Below, piece by piece: positions 13,301 through 24,010 of a stretch of DNA of 64,000 bases. How positions within the stretch are numbered: the first letter of the stretch is position 1; each line of letters starts with the position of its first letter. The position numbers and the translations under genes were made by a program. The notes under the pieces were generated by a model that was not told the DNA's origin, ran no database searches, and worked only from the letters and a program-made list of their open reading frames with translations. The stretch is from the NCBI GenBank assembly GCA_036346375.1, contig CM070502.1, forward strand, positions 74,726,224 through 74,790,223. Reading direction: 5' to 3'. The stretch is from Guadua angustifolia (lineage: Eukaryota > Streptophyta > Magnoliopsida > Poales > Poaceae).

Positions 13301-13328
13301 GGGGTGCCCCTGGTATGAGTATTCGTCA
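7341..13328 (-). mobile_element. solo LTR of a gypsy-type element, itself interrupted at 7992-12908
   Basis: The plus-strand left end is TGTCGGCGTTTCG and the right end is GTATTCGTCA, flanked by the direct repeat ACACT (7336-7340 and 13329-13333). Without the nested LTR it is about 1.07 kb. The promoter reads on the minus strand: ctatataaagggagg near 7670-7685 is a TATA box, followed by a leader rich in stop codons and ending CGAAACGCCGACA. No internal region or second LTR is present, so it is a solo LTR. It sits in the copia RT/RNase H region. Confidence 0.88.
7992..12908 (+). mobile_element. very long (4.9 kb) gypsy-type solo LTR nested in the previous LTR
   Basis: Begins TGTAACATCC and ends GGTCTCACA, with the perfect target duplication CCACC (7987-7991 and 12909-12913). 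No terminal repeats are visible inside it, so it reads as one LTR rather than a whole element. The 3' part has phrases common in grass gypsy LTRs (aactctgcagagtgtaaat near 12175, gctgagtacaaactgtactc near 12527). The GC-rich part at about 8740-9700 has open frames on both strands but no family match. The length recalls the long LTRs of large retrotransposon derivatives; this is an inference. Confidence 0.82.
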
Positions 13329-13333
13329 ACACT

Positions 13334-13420
13334 ATTCTGGTCATCCTACAGTCCTAAAAGGATTCAATGATTCCAACTAGATTAGTGATTCGGATGACAT
13401 GAAGGCTACGTGTGGCTATA
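13334..13420 (+). pseudogene. copia RNase H, small middle piece (copy 2)
   Basis: Between two insertions, 87 bp continue the copia frame: the translation around 13390-13418 reads DSDDMKATCGY, the start of RNase H. The reading continues at 16722 with VFTLAGRAISW. This piece proves that the flanking LTRs are inserted into one and the same element. Confidence 0.85.
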
Positions 13421-16400
13421 TGAAAGTTCAAGCTTCATTAAGTTGGTGTTGATGTTACTAACAAATCTAATATTGAGACTAACTTTTTTGATAATTATAA
13501 TTTTGATTAGTCTCAATTATTAATTAATGACAAATCTGTTTATGAGACATTATCAAAATTTTGATTAGTCTCAATTATTAATTAATGATAAATTCATTTA
13601 TGAGACTAACTTTTTTGTTGAGCTTAACTCTTATTAGTCTCTTTTGGATGAAAAGATGAAGCTATCAAAATCTCATGAAAAAGAAAAATAGAAATTCAAA
13701 AGGTATGTATCCAATGCAACTTTGTTATTTCTAGATACATTTCTTAGATTTAAGATAAAGTGTGAACTCCACCATTATTTTAACCTTAAGATGTGTATTT
13801 TGTTTCGGACTCAATATATACATGAATGCACACATTTAGAGGGGAGTTCATGCTTAATCTTGAAGTTTCAAAGTATTGATCTAATTCATCTTTCTGCATC
13901 AAGGATCATTACTTTGAAACAACCCCTTGAGTATATTTAACTTGTGTACTTGTAGGATACTTATGTTAATATATGATAAACTCAAATGCTATCTAAGATT
14001 GATTATATGCATATTGATTCTAAGTTCAATTATTTACATTCACATATTTAATGTAGTTTATTCTATTGTTGATGGTATTAAGAGTATTAATCCATTTCCA
14101 CCACTCCAACATAATTTGGATCATTACTTGGTAACCATCAAAATGAGTATACAAAATTTGTATAGTTAATATATACTCATGTCAATTTACATAAAATTTA
14201 AATTGAGTTTGGTTGTCTTTCAATCAATCAAAGAACGCTTCATCATATGTTGATGGTGTTTCTTCGTTAGTTAAGGACAAGCGAAAAGTTCTTGAGTATA
14301 ATGAAGTATTATTTGTATTAATATACTCAAGACAAATCAAATTATTTCAATCAATTGTCTTTGGGTTATGGTCAATCATCAAAGAAAAAGATCAAAGGAT
14401 CTTGGAAGCATCCATTATGTGTTAATGGAGTGCATTGATAATTGATACAACCATTGTTTTGGACTAACACTTTCAATGAGATTAAAATAGGTTAATTCCA
14501 AGATTGAGATGGATAAACGGAAGAAATACGTCATCATGTGTTGATAAGCGTCAAGAGTGGATCCTGAAGCTAAGACAAGGGAAGTTCATCATGTGTTGAT
14601 GAACGAGAAGAGAGGACCCAGCTTAGAGAGAAGATGATCGGTCATCATGAAAGCTTCAAGAGATTGTGAGAGGCAAAGTTATAATTAGCTAGGGCTAAGG
14701 ATGTGTTCCTAGCCTTTTACCGTCTTGGTATTTGGATGAGAGACCAGGTTGCTAGTATAGGTTGCCGTAATATTAAGAGAGGTCGAGCCTTATAGCTTGA
14801 GCTTCATCATGTATTGATGAACTCAATCCAGTTCACTCTAGCTCACTTTCTTGTTTAGATATTGCATGAGCTAAATATTTGCATGTATTGCAAATAGGAG
14901 CACATGTTTGCTTCTTATTAAATCTTAATTGATTTGGTTTTTACATGAAGCTATGAATTTTCATATGTTGCAAAAGGTAGATGGCTCATATAATTTGGTT
15001 TATTTGGTTTTTGTATGGAGCAAAATTTTGCATGTGTTGCAAAATATGAGAGCTCATGCATCGGTGTTTTAGCTTATGATTTGATCATGTATTGATCATC
15101 ATAAGACTAAGTAAAATTAATGTTTTGTGTTTGCAAAATGATGATTTGCTTGTGGTTATGGGTTTTGATTCTAGAGCATGTGTTGATATTTGCAAATATG
15201 TTTTACAAATGTGTCGGGATCATGGGTTGATCCTTACATAGCTAGAGGATTGATCTCATAGGTTCTCGGTTTATTTAGAAATATATTTTGCAAAATTATT
15301 TTGATTATGAGTTGATCATCATATGGCTCAAGATTTGATCTTATTGACTCTTGTTTAGCTTGTAGTTACGCTCTTGATCAAGTCTATATGAGGGATTTTG
15401 AGAAAATAAGATTTTGGACTTGAGTAACTACATTAGAGTCTTTATTTTTATGATATTTGAAAATATCTATAATTGCTTAAATCTTGAAAATAGATGGAGA
15501 TTGTAGCCCTCTTGATAAGCTTCACATAGAGTCCAAGATTATCTAAATCAGAGTTTGAAGTAAAAAGTTACGAATATTTTAATGGCTGAAACAGATGGAC
15601 GGTGCTACCTACCCTAGATGGGCGGTAGCACCGCCTGAAGCGGTACTACCGCCCCAGAGGCAGTGTAAAAATTCTACAATGCATGTTTTTAGCCCGAGAA
15701 AAAGAAAAAAGGCCCGGTGCTACCGCTTGAAGCACAGTAGCACCGGATTTTCTGATCAACAACAAGTTTTTCTAGCCGTTGGCCTAGAGGCCGGTGCTAC
15801 CGGCCCTAGTATGGCGGTAGCACTAGGGCCAGTAGCACCGAATTTGCTGCACTTTTTGCCCCATGTTGCCCTCCAACGGCTAGTTTTTATGAAGAGGCTA
15901 TATAAGGAGCCTTGGGGCTGGTATTTGGGGGTTGCTAGCTTTGAAGAAGGTTTGTGGGAGTTGTGTGTATGTTTTGCTCTCTTCTATTTAGTTTTTGAGT
16001 TAAGAGTATGAACTCTAATTGTATGTGTTGCAATTATAAGAGGATTGAAAGCCTCTTGTGCATGTGTGTACACTTGAGGAGAGCCTTATGCATGTGTTGC
16101 ACTCGGTGATCACCATTGTACATGTGTTGTAATTGGTGGAGCTCAAGGTAGAGGACTTGACTTGTTATTCTTGGTGTTTGCCGACACTAGACGGCGTGTG
16201 GAGGCGTCGTGCGCGGTGACCTTCTCAAGGGGAATGTGAGAAGGCCGGCAAAGTTATGAAGGTCGGAGCTCACCTACCCAGAGGGGGACAGAGGTACCAC
16301 TAGTGGAATCGAGGCAGGCACTCAATTTGTAGAGCCGGCCCAAAGTGGTTTGGGCTTGCCTCAACGTGGATTAGAGGATACTGACAAGTACTCTCTGAAC

Positions 16401-16719
16401 ACTACGGTAAAATATTGGTGTGTCTCTTGTGATTTGAATTTTATTCTTTATTTATACTCATGCAATTTGTAGTCATAGAATTGATAGTTTGATTGCTTAT
16501 ATTAATAATTGCAAATTATTGTTAGAGATATAAATAGTTAGTGCACTTAGTGAGCCTAGTTGACTTAGGATTTAATTGTCAAAACCTTAGTATATCACTT
16601 CCGCATCTATTATCATTAAGGTTTTAACATAAAGGTACTTAGGCGAGAGTTTAATTAATCGTAGAAAAAATTTTATAACCGCCTATTCACCCACTCTAGT
16701 CGGCATTCTCAATCTTACA
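13421..16719 (+). mobile_element. SIRE/Maximus-type copia LTR (solo), 3.3 kb, hairpin-rich
   Basis: Begins TGAAAGTTCAAG and ends with the grass SIRE signature (gcctattcacccactctag at 16681, then cggcattctcaatcttaca). It interrupts copia RNase H between DMKATCGY and VFTLAGR. The expected duplication is blurred: ctata on the left, cagta or gtatg on the right. A TATA box (ctatataaggagcc) lies near 15898. Upstream of it is a cluster of inverted CGGTGCTACCG/CGGTAGCACCG words (15600-15842). Between 14241 and 16137 there are at least ten stem-loops with a TGTGT or TGTAT loop, described in the findings. Confidence 0.82.
14241..16137. repeat. series of short stem-loops with constant TGTGT/TGTAT loop
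   Basis: Perfect or nearly perfect hairpins at 14241-14255 (CATCA/TGATG), 14411-14429 (TCCATTA/TAATGGA), 14584-14604 (GTTCATCA/TGATGAAC), 14803-14821 (TTCATCA/TGATGAA), 14876-14896 (TATTTGCA/TGCAAATA), 15025-15045 (ATTTTGCA/TGCAAAAT), 15082-15098 (TGATCA/TGATCA), 15217-15233 (GGATCA/TGATCC) and 16016-16036 (TAATTGTA/TGCAATTA), plus weaker ones at 14534-14546, 16089-16101 and 16111-16137. The loop is five bases and nearly always TGTGT or TGTAT, closed by CA...TG. The stems differ. Confidence 0.85.
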
Positions 16720-17180
16720 GTATGTTTTCACTTTAGCAGGTAGAGCTATATCGTGGAGGTTTCCTAAACAGACTATTCTTACACAATCCATCATGGAGGC
16801 TGAATTAGTGGCGCTTGACTCAATAGCTATAGAAGCAGAATGGATTAAAGAGCTCTTTTCTGATCTACCAGTATTGGAAAAACCTATTCTAGCTATTCTT
16901 ACCTATTACGATAACCAAACTATTCTAGTGAAGGTGAAGAGTAGGAAAGATAATATGATGTCATCAAGACATATAGAGAGGTGATTGAAATTGCTGAGGC
17001 ATGCCCGAGAGATGGGTGCTATTGCTATAAATACATCCAGTCTGAAAGGAATTTGGCAAATCCTTTTACTAAAGGAATGGCGTGAAAGGTCATTCTTGTA
17101 GCATCTAAGGGAATGGGGCTCATACCCTATCAAATATCTAAACATGGGGTATGTGTACATGCAAGATACAATGAAGGGTA
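16720..17180 (+). pseudogene. copia RNase H and C-terminal tail, last coding piece (copy 2)
   Basis: Continues the element after the SIRE LTR: VFTLAGRAISW, then IMEAELVALDSIAIEAEWIK (16791 onward), which is the copia RNase H core with the conserved E-A-E. A stop at 16981 and later frame changes break it. The tail (HAREMGAI..., NPFTK-like) is typical of the end of copia polyproteins. Confidence 0.88.
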
Positions 17181-17784
17181 TGTTCTAAGGACATATAGAG
17201 ATTCCGGATATCACGGGTCCAATTCTATGGGATAAGATATACGCGGAGAAAATAATTCCATATTAGGAAGGACTCGATCATTTTCCCGTTACGAGTAAAC
17301 TAACTCGAGTACACCTGATATTCAGGGAACTTTGAATATGCTATGAAGATCACGTGATGATAGATTCCTCATCGGCTATGATCTGGTATCCCAAACCGGC
17401 TACAACTCAACCTGAGATAGGGCTACCTTGACTATATAAGGCCGGGGTGGGTAACCTGAGGGGGGAAGAGACATCCAGAGTTAGACAAACAGAGAAGAAG
17501 AAGGCTTCTAGAGCTTTCACCAGACGCAGAGCACCCAGAAGCCAACGGACCGCGCTTTGTCAACCTCCAGCCGTAGTTTAGCCATCACCTAGATCCAATC
17601 TTTATTGTAACATGGGCTAGATACATTACTCTGTACTCCATACAATATCCGCACAGGACGTAAGGTGTTACTTCATCTAGGGGCCCGAACTTGTATACAT
17701 CGTGTGCCACCGTCTCATGCTTGACTTTGCTAACTCGAAGGTACCCGTGACTATAAGTTTATTGTCGATATCTAACCTTCGACA
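17181..17784 (+). mobile_element. gypsy-type solo LTR inserted in the copia 3' region
   Basis: Starts TGTTCTAAGG and ends CCTTCGACA, which are imperfect inverted termini. It contains a TATA box (gactatataaggccgggg near 17432) and a transcript-end-like stretch (tctgtactccatacaat). The flanks are gggta and taccc, inverse rather than direct, so no target duplication is confirmed and the limits are less certain than for the other LTRs. Confidence 0.65.
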
Positions 17785-19690
17785 TACCCATTTGAGTAGA
17801 TCACATCGGTAGTAACATATTCTAAAAGAGTGGAGATCCCGTGAACTAGGCTCCAAAAAATAAATTGTGTGATCTAGAGAGCACATTTAAGTGTCCCATT
17901 AGTTGCAGTGCTTTTCTGTATGGCAAGTTGAGCTATAAACTCTTAATGAGTTCAATCAAGTGGCAACATGAGTTGTCCTACAAGACTCCTTGGAGAACTC
18001 ACCTATATGAGTATAATCATGAGGTCGTGATTAATGGAAGTTTGGGTATACTTCCAGAAGATATCTCATGAATAAAGATACTAGAACATGACCAGAAAAT
18101 CCTAGCCCGAGAGCTAAACTATTAGCTGCCTTGTACAGGGTGTTACTAGTATGAAGTCTCTCACACCAAGGCATTGGATCAAGGTTTTAGTTCTCCATCA
18201 TCTATGCAGAAACAGAATACTTGTAACTAGATGTTGTGTTCAAACCTGAAAGGTACTCAGTGTCAAACAACTATATCTCAAACAAGATCAATTCTTCAAC
18301 ATCAATTTTGGTGAGAATTATTGTAAAATTTGATGTTTCGGTTACTGGTTTCTTTGGATATGGCTATTGGGCTGACCCGATTTTCCTTATGGGCCACTCG
18401 GCCGGCCCGTTAGGGATTTCGGTGTGATAGGTAGAACAAGAGAGAGGACTCGATCCTCTCTTCTCTGGAGGGCGACGGCTGCGCCACTTCCTGTGGAGTT
18501 TGCGTGACCGCACGGCTTCCCTGGCTTGGAGGAGTGGCGTCGAGATTCCAGGAAGTGGCGTGCGCATCTTGCCGGCTGGTGAGAGGAATAAGTTGCGAGC
18601 TGGTGCGACTGCAGGTCTTCTCTCCCCTTAAAATCTCTGCCCTAGCGCATCATCAAGAGAACACAAGTAAGAAAGATTTCAATCCGTGGCCTTCCCTTCT
18701 TGATCTTCTCTTGAGCACGGATTTGGGCTGGTGAGAAAGAACTCCAGATCATTGATCTGGTGTTTGATTGGCTAGACTTTCATCCTGGTCTTGTGTGCCT
18801 AGCTTTTGTTATGTGCTTGATTGACCCAAAGGTTTGGTCCTTATGGTCGAATCTTTGTAAGGGGGTTTGGTTGGAGAAATTGATTATATGTCGCAGTTAG
18901 GGTGTCACAATTGCGGTAGGGGCATTGTATCTCTGGAACCTGGCCTTTCTCCCATGGCACTTGCGGCGGCACTTGGTTTTCTAGGACAGTAACTTCGGTT
19001 GCGCCTTGCCCTATTCTCTGAATAGCTTTGAGTGCTATTCCTCAGTGGGTATTCTGAGATTTGGTCTCAGTTCTTCATTGCTTTTTACATTGCTTAGTGA
19101 TATGGGTTTTGTGATAAATAGAACAATTATTTCTGTGAACTAGGCCTTAAATTGTAGAATTATATGCTGAGAAATATTGATTTGTTCACTGTTTAGATTA
19201 TCTGTTCTTTGCCAGATCTTGACGGTTATTATACTATCAGTATTTCATTGTTCTTACTAGTTTCTGGTTTGATCCTTGCCTACTGGTGCTATCATACTGT
19301 TCGGTTAGACTGCTGGCTGCTAATCTGTATGCAAAATTTGTTGATTGAGCAGATACTAAATTGAATACATGCTGTTGGTTTAGGTTTGTGCTATCTTGTT
19401 GTTCTGATCAATATTTGCTTAGCTAGATTGGTTATTATGCTGTCAGTCTAATCTGAATTTATATGATTAATTTGGTTGGCAAATACTTGAACTGTTAATC
19501 TGAAATACTCTGGTTTATAGATAATCTGTTAAACAGTAAGTTAAGATTGTCAATTATTTATTGTGCATATTAAGGTGGTAAGGGTTCAATACCTAATTCG
19601 CGGAATTAATTTGTTAGCCAATTCGTGATTGAGGTTGAAGATCTAATATTTTCAAACTGAGCCTAATTTGAGAGCAATATAATTCATATT
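17785..19690 (+). mobile_element. copia 3' untranslated region and probable 3' LTR (copy 2)
   Basis: Follows the copia coding pieces. From about 18300 the sequence has the look of a grass copia LTR: gatgtttcggttactgg, a run with ggcccgttagggatttcgg, then a GC-rich leader (18440-18640) and a long T/G-rich downstream part. I cannot fix the LTR ends, and the right limit is a guess. Confidence 0.55.
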
Positions 19691-20700
19691 TTCTTCAAGT
19701 TGTGATAGTAGGCATGAATCATTGTATGAATGACATAAAATTCCATTTATGCCTTATCTTGCCATTTATATCATTTCTGCTATCCTTGGATTATGTACTC
19801 TTAATCATATCGTTATATGGAATAATCAATAAAATCTTGCTCTTATTATCGCATCTATTCCAACAAATAGTTTCCAGATGCACCCTTGCCAGCCTGGTTA
19901 TGGAGAATTTGGGGTGATGATGGCAGGTAAATTTATATACAGTAATAACGTGTGTTTAGAACCTGTAGTTTAGTAATTGAGGCTAGATTAGAACTGAGCT
20001 CCAGTTGTGTGACATTTCTAAAATGGCCACTGACCAGTATGCAACTATTGTTGCAATCCTGGAAATTGCTCAAATAATTCCTTTTGCAGTTAACTGCAAT
20101 TTTAGAAAGTTTAAAATGCCTTTTATTCTCGACTAATACCAAGAATGACAAATTTGTAGCCTATTTTCGTGCCTGTATTAAGTAGGTCCACCAGATCCAG
20201 AGGTGGGGGGTCAATTATAAAAAAGCTGATCCAAATGGAGCTGAGAGGCAGATCGAAGCAGATCCACCCTGCAATGGCTGGTCCTGTTCAACATGAATCC
20301 TAGATGCTGATGATCGACATGAAATTGGCCAGAAACAGTCCAAGAGAGCGATCTGTTGTGCCTTTGGCGGTGCTGATTATTTGTCTTCGCCCAAACATTG
20401 CTTTAGCTAGGATGCATACCTCTGACTTGTGAGCAGAAGGTTAATCTGGAGGAATGCTTGAGAGGCCGAGCGTGCGCGACTAGGTGAAGAAAAGAAGCGG
20501 GTGCTCAGCTCTTGTTAACTTCGCTGTCACTGGTTTTTTTCGCAGTTTTGTAACATATGCTACCCTGTAAAATACGATGAGCACATCGAAATTTGCTGAC
20601 AGATTAGATTGAGTTTTAAGCTGGATGTATGAAGCTTCACGTTAAGACTTAAGACCACCTTCCTTCTGGGCAAACCGAGTAGTTTGCTTCTGGCAAATGA
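19691..20700. other. no recognisable gene
   Basis: Sequence between the copia remains and the 3' side of the gene at 21123. Short open frames (up to 72 codons) show no family signature. Confidence 0.45.
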
Positions 20701-21122
20701 GCCAGGTCACAACCGCCATTGAACACTCACAAGTTAAGATCCATCCAAATGAATCCTCTCTCTCTTTCTCAAAGCTATGGAAGCAGGTGGGACGACGGAC
20801 CAAATAACATCAGTTTCTGCGGACAAGAGGGGCAACACACATCTAAAGAAAGCGTGCTGATAGTTCAAATTAGATGTAGTAAGAGAAGTACCATAGCGAA
20901 CACCACGCCACTCCAATCCGGAATGCTTACCAAGAAAAGCAGCAGAGAATCAGAATGATATGTCATTACAATACCAATGTAACTGATACAAGATATCCTT
21001 TGACTCACGAAAACAGTAAACAAGATGTTATATGCAATTCTTTTGATAGCAGAAATATTGCAGGCAAAGTAGTTAACACACCTTTGGTGACTATACACAA
21101 TAATACTGTCACGTGTATATTT

Positions 21123-21797
21123 TTATATCTCTCTGTAAAAATTGAGCCTGTTGTTGCCACCAAGCATCCTATTAACGACTGTTGCGGCAGCAGCCGCTCC
21201 TTGGCTTGGAGATGTAATTACCGAAGAATCTTCTCCGATTTGCAATGACGAGACAGCCTGGGCTGCCATGAAACCTGGGCAGGCGACTGACTGATGGAAT
21301 GTTCCTTGGTAGTACGGTGCTTGGAAGTCCCCCACCTCTCCCCAAGATGGCAACGGCCGGCCAATCCCCCAATCAATCCATCGCCCTTTGGGAGCACAAG
21401 CATGATTGGCGCGCATCAGTCCGTCGGGAGGATAAATATCAGAGCCTTGCGTATCCACAGCAAACTCAAAACCAGCTGAGTGATCCCAATGGTTGCATCT
21501 TCTATACTTGTTTACCATCAAATGGCAGGGTTCATCGGCGTCCTCACCTATGAGAACATGAAGAGCAACTGCTTCAGCTATTGCAGCACCTTCCTCATCC
21601 AGCCTTTGCTGTTCTTCTTTCTTCTTCTGCTTCTTCTTTTCCAGCTCTGAAATAATGGCAGCAGAGTTTGCAAGTGCTTTCTCTAGCCGCCGTCTCTTCT
21701 TCTCAGCCTGCTTCTGGCGATCCAATTCATCTTTGGCTTGCTTCTTCTTTCCTTTCTTCAAGACTTTGCCTGCCTGATTGCCCACAGACTTTTCCAT
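21123..21797 (-). CDS. conserved plant coiled-coil protein, 224 aa, function unknown
   Basis: A single uninterrupted coding exon. The first third is strongly basic and charged (KKGKKKQAKDEL around residues 14-25, then EKKRRRLEKAL and ELEKKKQKKKEEQQRL), predicting a coiled coil and possible nuclear targeting. Residues 95-170 are a compact, less charged region rich in C, H and W (RRCNHWDHSAGFEFAVDTQG, then PKGRWIDWGIGRPLPSWG) that looks like a folded domain. The tail is Ala/Ser-rich. No membrane segment or signal peptide is seen. I do not recognise a named domain. The charged start plus W/C/H-rich core, the clean frame and the leader intron support a real gene. ATG at 21797 is the first in frame after a likely acceptor at 21815. 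Confidence 0.8.
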   Translation of the reverse strand: MEKSVGNQAGKVLKKGKKKQAKDELDRQKQAEKKRRRLEKALANSAAIISELEKKKQKKKEEQQRLDEEGAAIAEAVALHVLIGEDADEPCHLMVNKYRRCNHWDHSAGFEFAVDTQGSDIYPPDGLMRANHACAPKGRWIDWGIGRPLPSWGEVGDFQAPYYQGTFHQSVACPGFMAAQAVSSLQIGEDSSVITSPSQGAAAAATVVNRMLGGNNRLNFYREI

Positions 21798-21814
21798 GAC
21801 AACCGTTCCTGCTA

Positions 21815-23226
21815 CTGACTATCACAGCTAAATCCCCCTACTAACTATGATTAAGGGAAACCAAAATCTTCAAAGTTCATCATTCTTTGGACTCCTGTCT
21901 AGACGCTTTCCTAAGGGCCCGTCAATTTATTTCCAAACCAGCTAGTGCTAAAACGGTCACTGCAGAATACTACACCCACTCAGGCCTGAATGAGTATCTT
22001 ATCTTGCGAAAGATGCAATCCCAGAAGGAGACAACGGGGGATAGAAGGAGTGAGAAATAGTAAGCGCTTGCTATTCCATCTATTGTCAAGTTCGTACCAA
22101 GCTTCTCAGTGCCCAGCTCCTGACCCATTTTAGTAGCACCAGAATTGAAGTAAAACCACAGCCAGCCAGTTCATAAGGATCTTCTACTGCATCCAGAGAA
22201 ATGGCCATCAGATTTACAAAAATGAGTATATACAAATGGTGCAGCATGGCCCCTCTAGCAACTCAGGAAATGTGATATCATGTAAAAAGAATAGAAGATA
22301 CCAAATGACAGAACATCATGTACAAAAAAAGAACCTATAACTGCAACGAACAAGCCATGCTGTACAAAAAAAGAACAAATTTTGCTTGTCAAGTTTGTGC
22401 TGCCCTCCAACAGGATTGGGAGAACCTGAGCCATGCTGTACATTAATACGGCGACAGTGGTTTGGACTTTGAAATCTTTTCGAGAAGAAAAAAGGTCCGG
22501 TCTTTGTGATCTTGGCAGATGCTTTACCAATAAAATGAGTTCATGGATTGTGCATAGTGCTGCACAGGACAGTCTTCTTTTACTTTCCCAAGGTAGAGGA
22601 CAGAAGTTTATTTTGAAAGGCAAAAAAAAAAGGTATCAAAAGATGTACGTAATAACTAGTCAGGTTCCATTATGCACAACAAGGTCATGGCCAATTTACA
22701 TACAGGTTGCAGGACAACGTCACCTCACTAGTTGAGAGAGCCCAAAAACAAAATGCTGAAAATTACACCCTGATGGCCTGTGCAAATCCAGAAACTAATA
22801 ATCCCAAAATCGTACAGCGGGAGCAGGAGGCCCGAAGAGATCCCAGCAATCGAAACCTATGGTCGCCCAAGCAGGCGATCCGGAAAAATGCTCTTGTAAC
22901 AATTTTGGTCCTGCCGAGGATCTAAAAGTGTTGGCAGATCCTAGGCAAAGATGTAGACGACATAGCAACCAATTAAGCAGCGAGATTAAATTTAGATCGG
23001 TAGCATCCTTGAAAGTCAAATTCCGATGTGGAACCAGCCAAATTGGACGGACGCCAATTTGCCGGATCGATCGGGAGACCTAAGCGCGGAGGAATTTTCC
23101 ACGCATCGAATGAAGCAGACGCTGGCTATTACAAGACCCGATCGAATCGCACATGTAGGCGCGAGGAACAGGCAGATCCGACCGAATTTCAATTGAGATC
23201 GATTCAATAATGGAGGGCAGGATTAC
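21815..23226 (-). other. probable intron in the 5' leader of the gene at 21123-21797
   Basis: On the minus strand a donor (CCGCAG^gtaatc) lies at 23227/23226 and an acceptor (gatagtcag^TAGCAGG) at 21815/21814, 17 bases before the ATG. The sequence between has no coding signature. The exon upstream (23227 to about 23375) is CT-rich, as plant leader exons often are. A GGCCCAC word at about 23399-23405, just upstream, resembles the site II element of plant housekeeping promoters. Splice positions are read by eye. Confidence 0.6.
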
Positions 23227-23724
23227 CTGCGGGATGGGGAATCGGCGGATTGAGGAATCAACGAATGAATTGAGCTCCAGGAGAGGGGATCTGGGGGCGC
23301 AAGCAGAGCACACTCTCGGGGATCGAATCGAATTGGGAGCGGAGGAGGAATTCGAGGCGGCTTTGGGGATTTTGTTTGCCCTGCATGACATGACATGTGG
23401 GCCACCCATGGATGCTGCCGATTACCGACTCACATATGCATGTAGCATCATGTCCTTTCTGCCATTTTGCAGATCTGACCCTGTCTTCCCATCATAATTA
23501 TCTGTCCTCTTTCTTGTACTGTTCTCAATGTTGGAGACCCTGTGCGCGACATGGCAACTTAGGCTGTTCCGGCGGGCTAGGGCCTAGGATTGTCCGATTG
23601 AGGGTACGAACGGTTCGGATCTTTGCTTGAAGCCCATTTTAGACAAATGTGACATTACTAGATGTGATTCAGCGACTAATACTTCCACGGACTACCAAAC
23701 TTGTTAATGGTATGGAGTTAGTTT

Positions 23725-24010
23725 TGTTGACTGACTCTGTTTGAGGGCTTAAAGTCAGCTTTAGCTTTTGAAAAGCCAACAAGGCCCCCTCTCCAAACAG
23801 TTCAGCTTTTAAGCGGATTTTGACATAAACCAAAAGCCACATATAACTTAAAAAAGTCAAAAGCTGGGCTGGACCTGCTATTGTAGCTTATTACTGATGA
23901 AAAGTAGTTATTTATTAAACAGTCTCTTATAAAAAGATACAGCCGTTTTTTAGCTCAGAAAGCTAAAAAATAACTTTTTAGAAAAGTTACAGCTCCCCAA
24001 ATAGGCCCTA
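23725..24010. mobile_element. hAT-like MITE, copy A
   Basis: Blocks such as agctttagcttttgaaaagcc, ctattgtagcttattactga and tttagctcagaaagctaa recur in the same order at 54998-55232. The ends (gaggccctttt/aataggccct-like) have the GGGCCTGTTTGG flavour of grass hAT MITEs. No coding capacity. Exact ends and target duplication were not resolved. Confidence 0.65.

Noticed and set aside
17176..17789. Target duplication of the LTR at 17181-17784
   Set aside because: Flanks are gggta and taccc, inverse complements and not direct repeats, so they cannot be cited as a target duplication.
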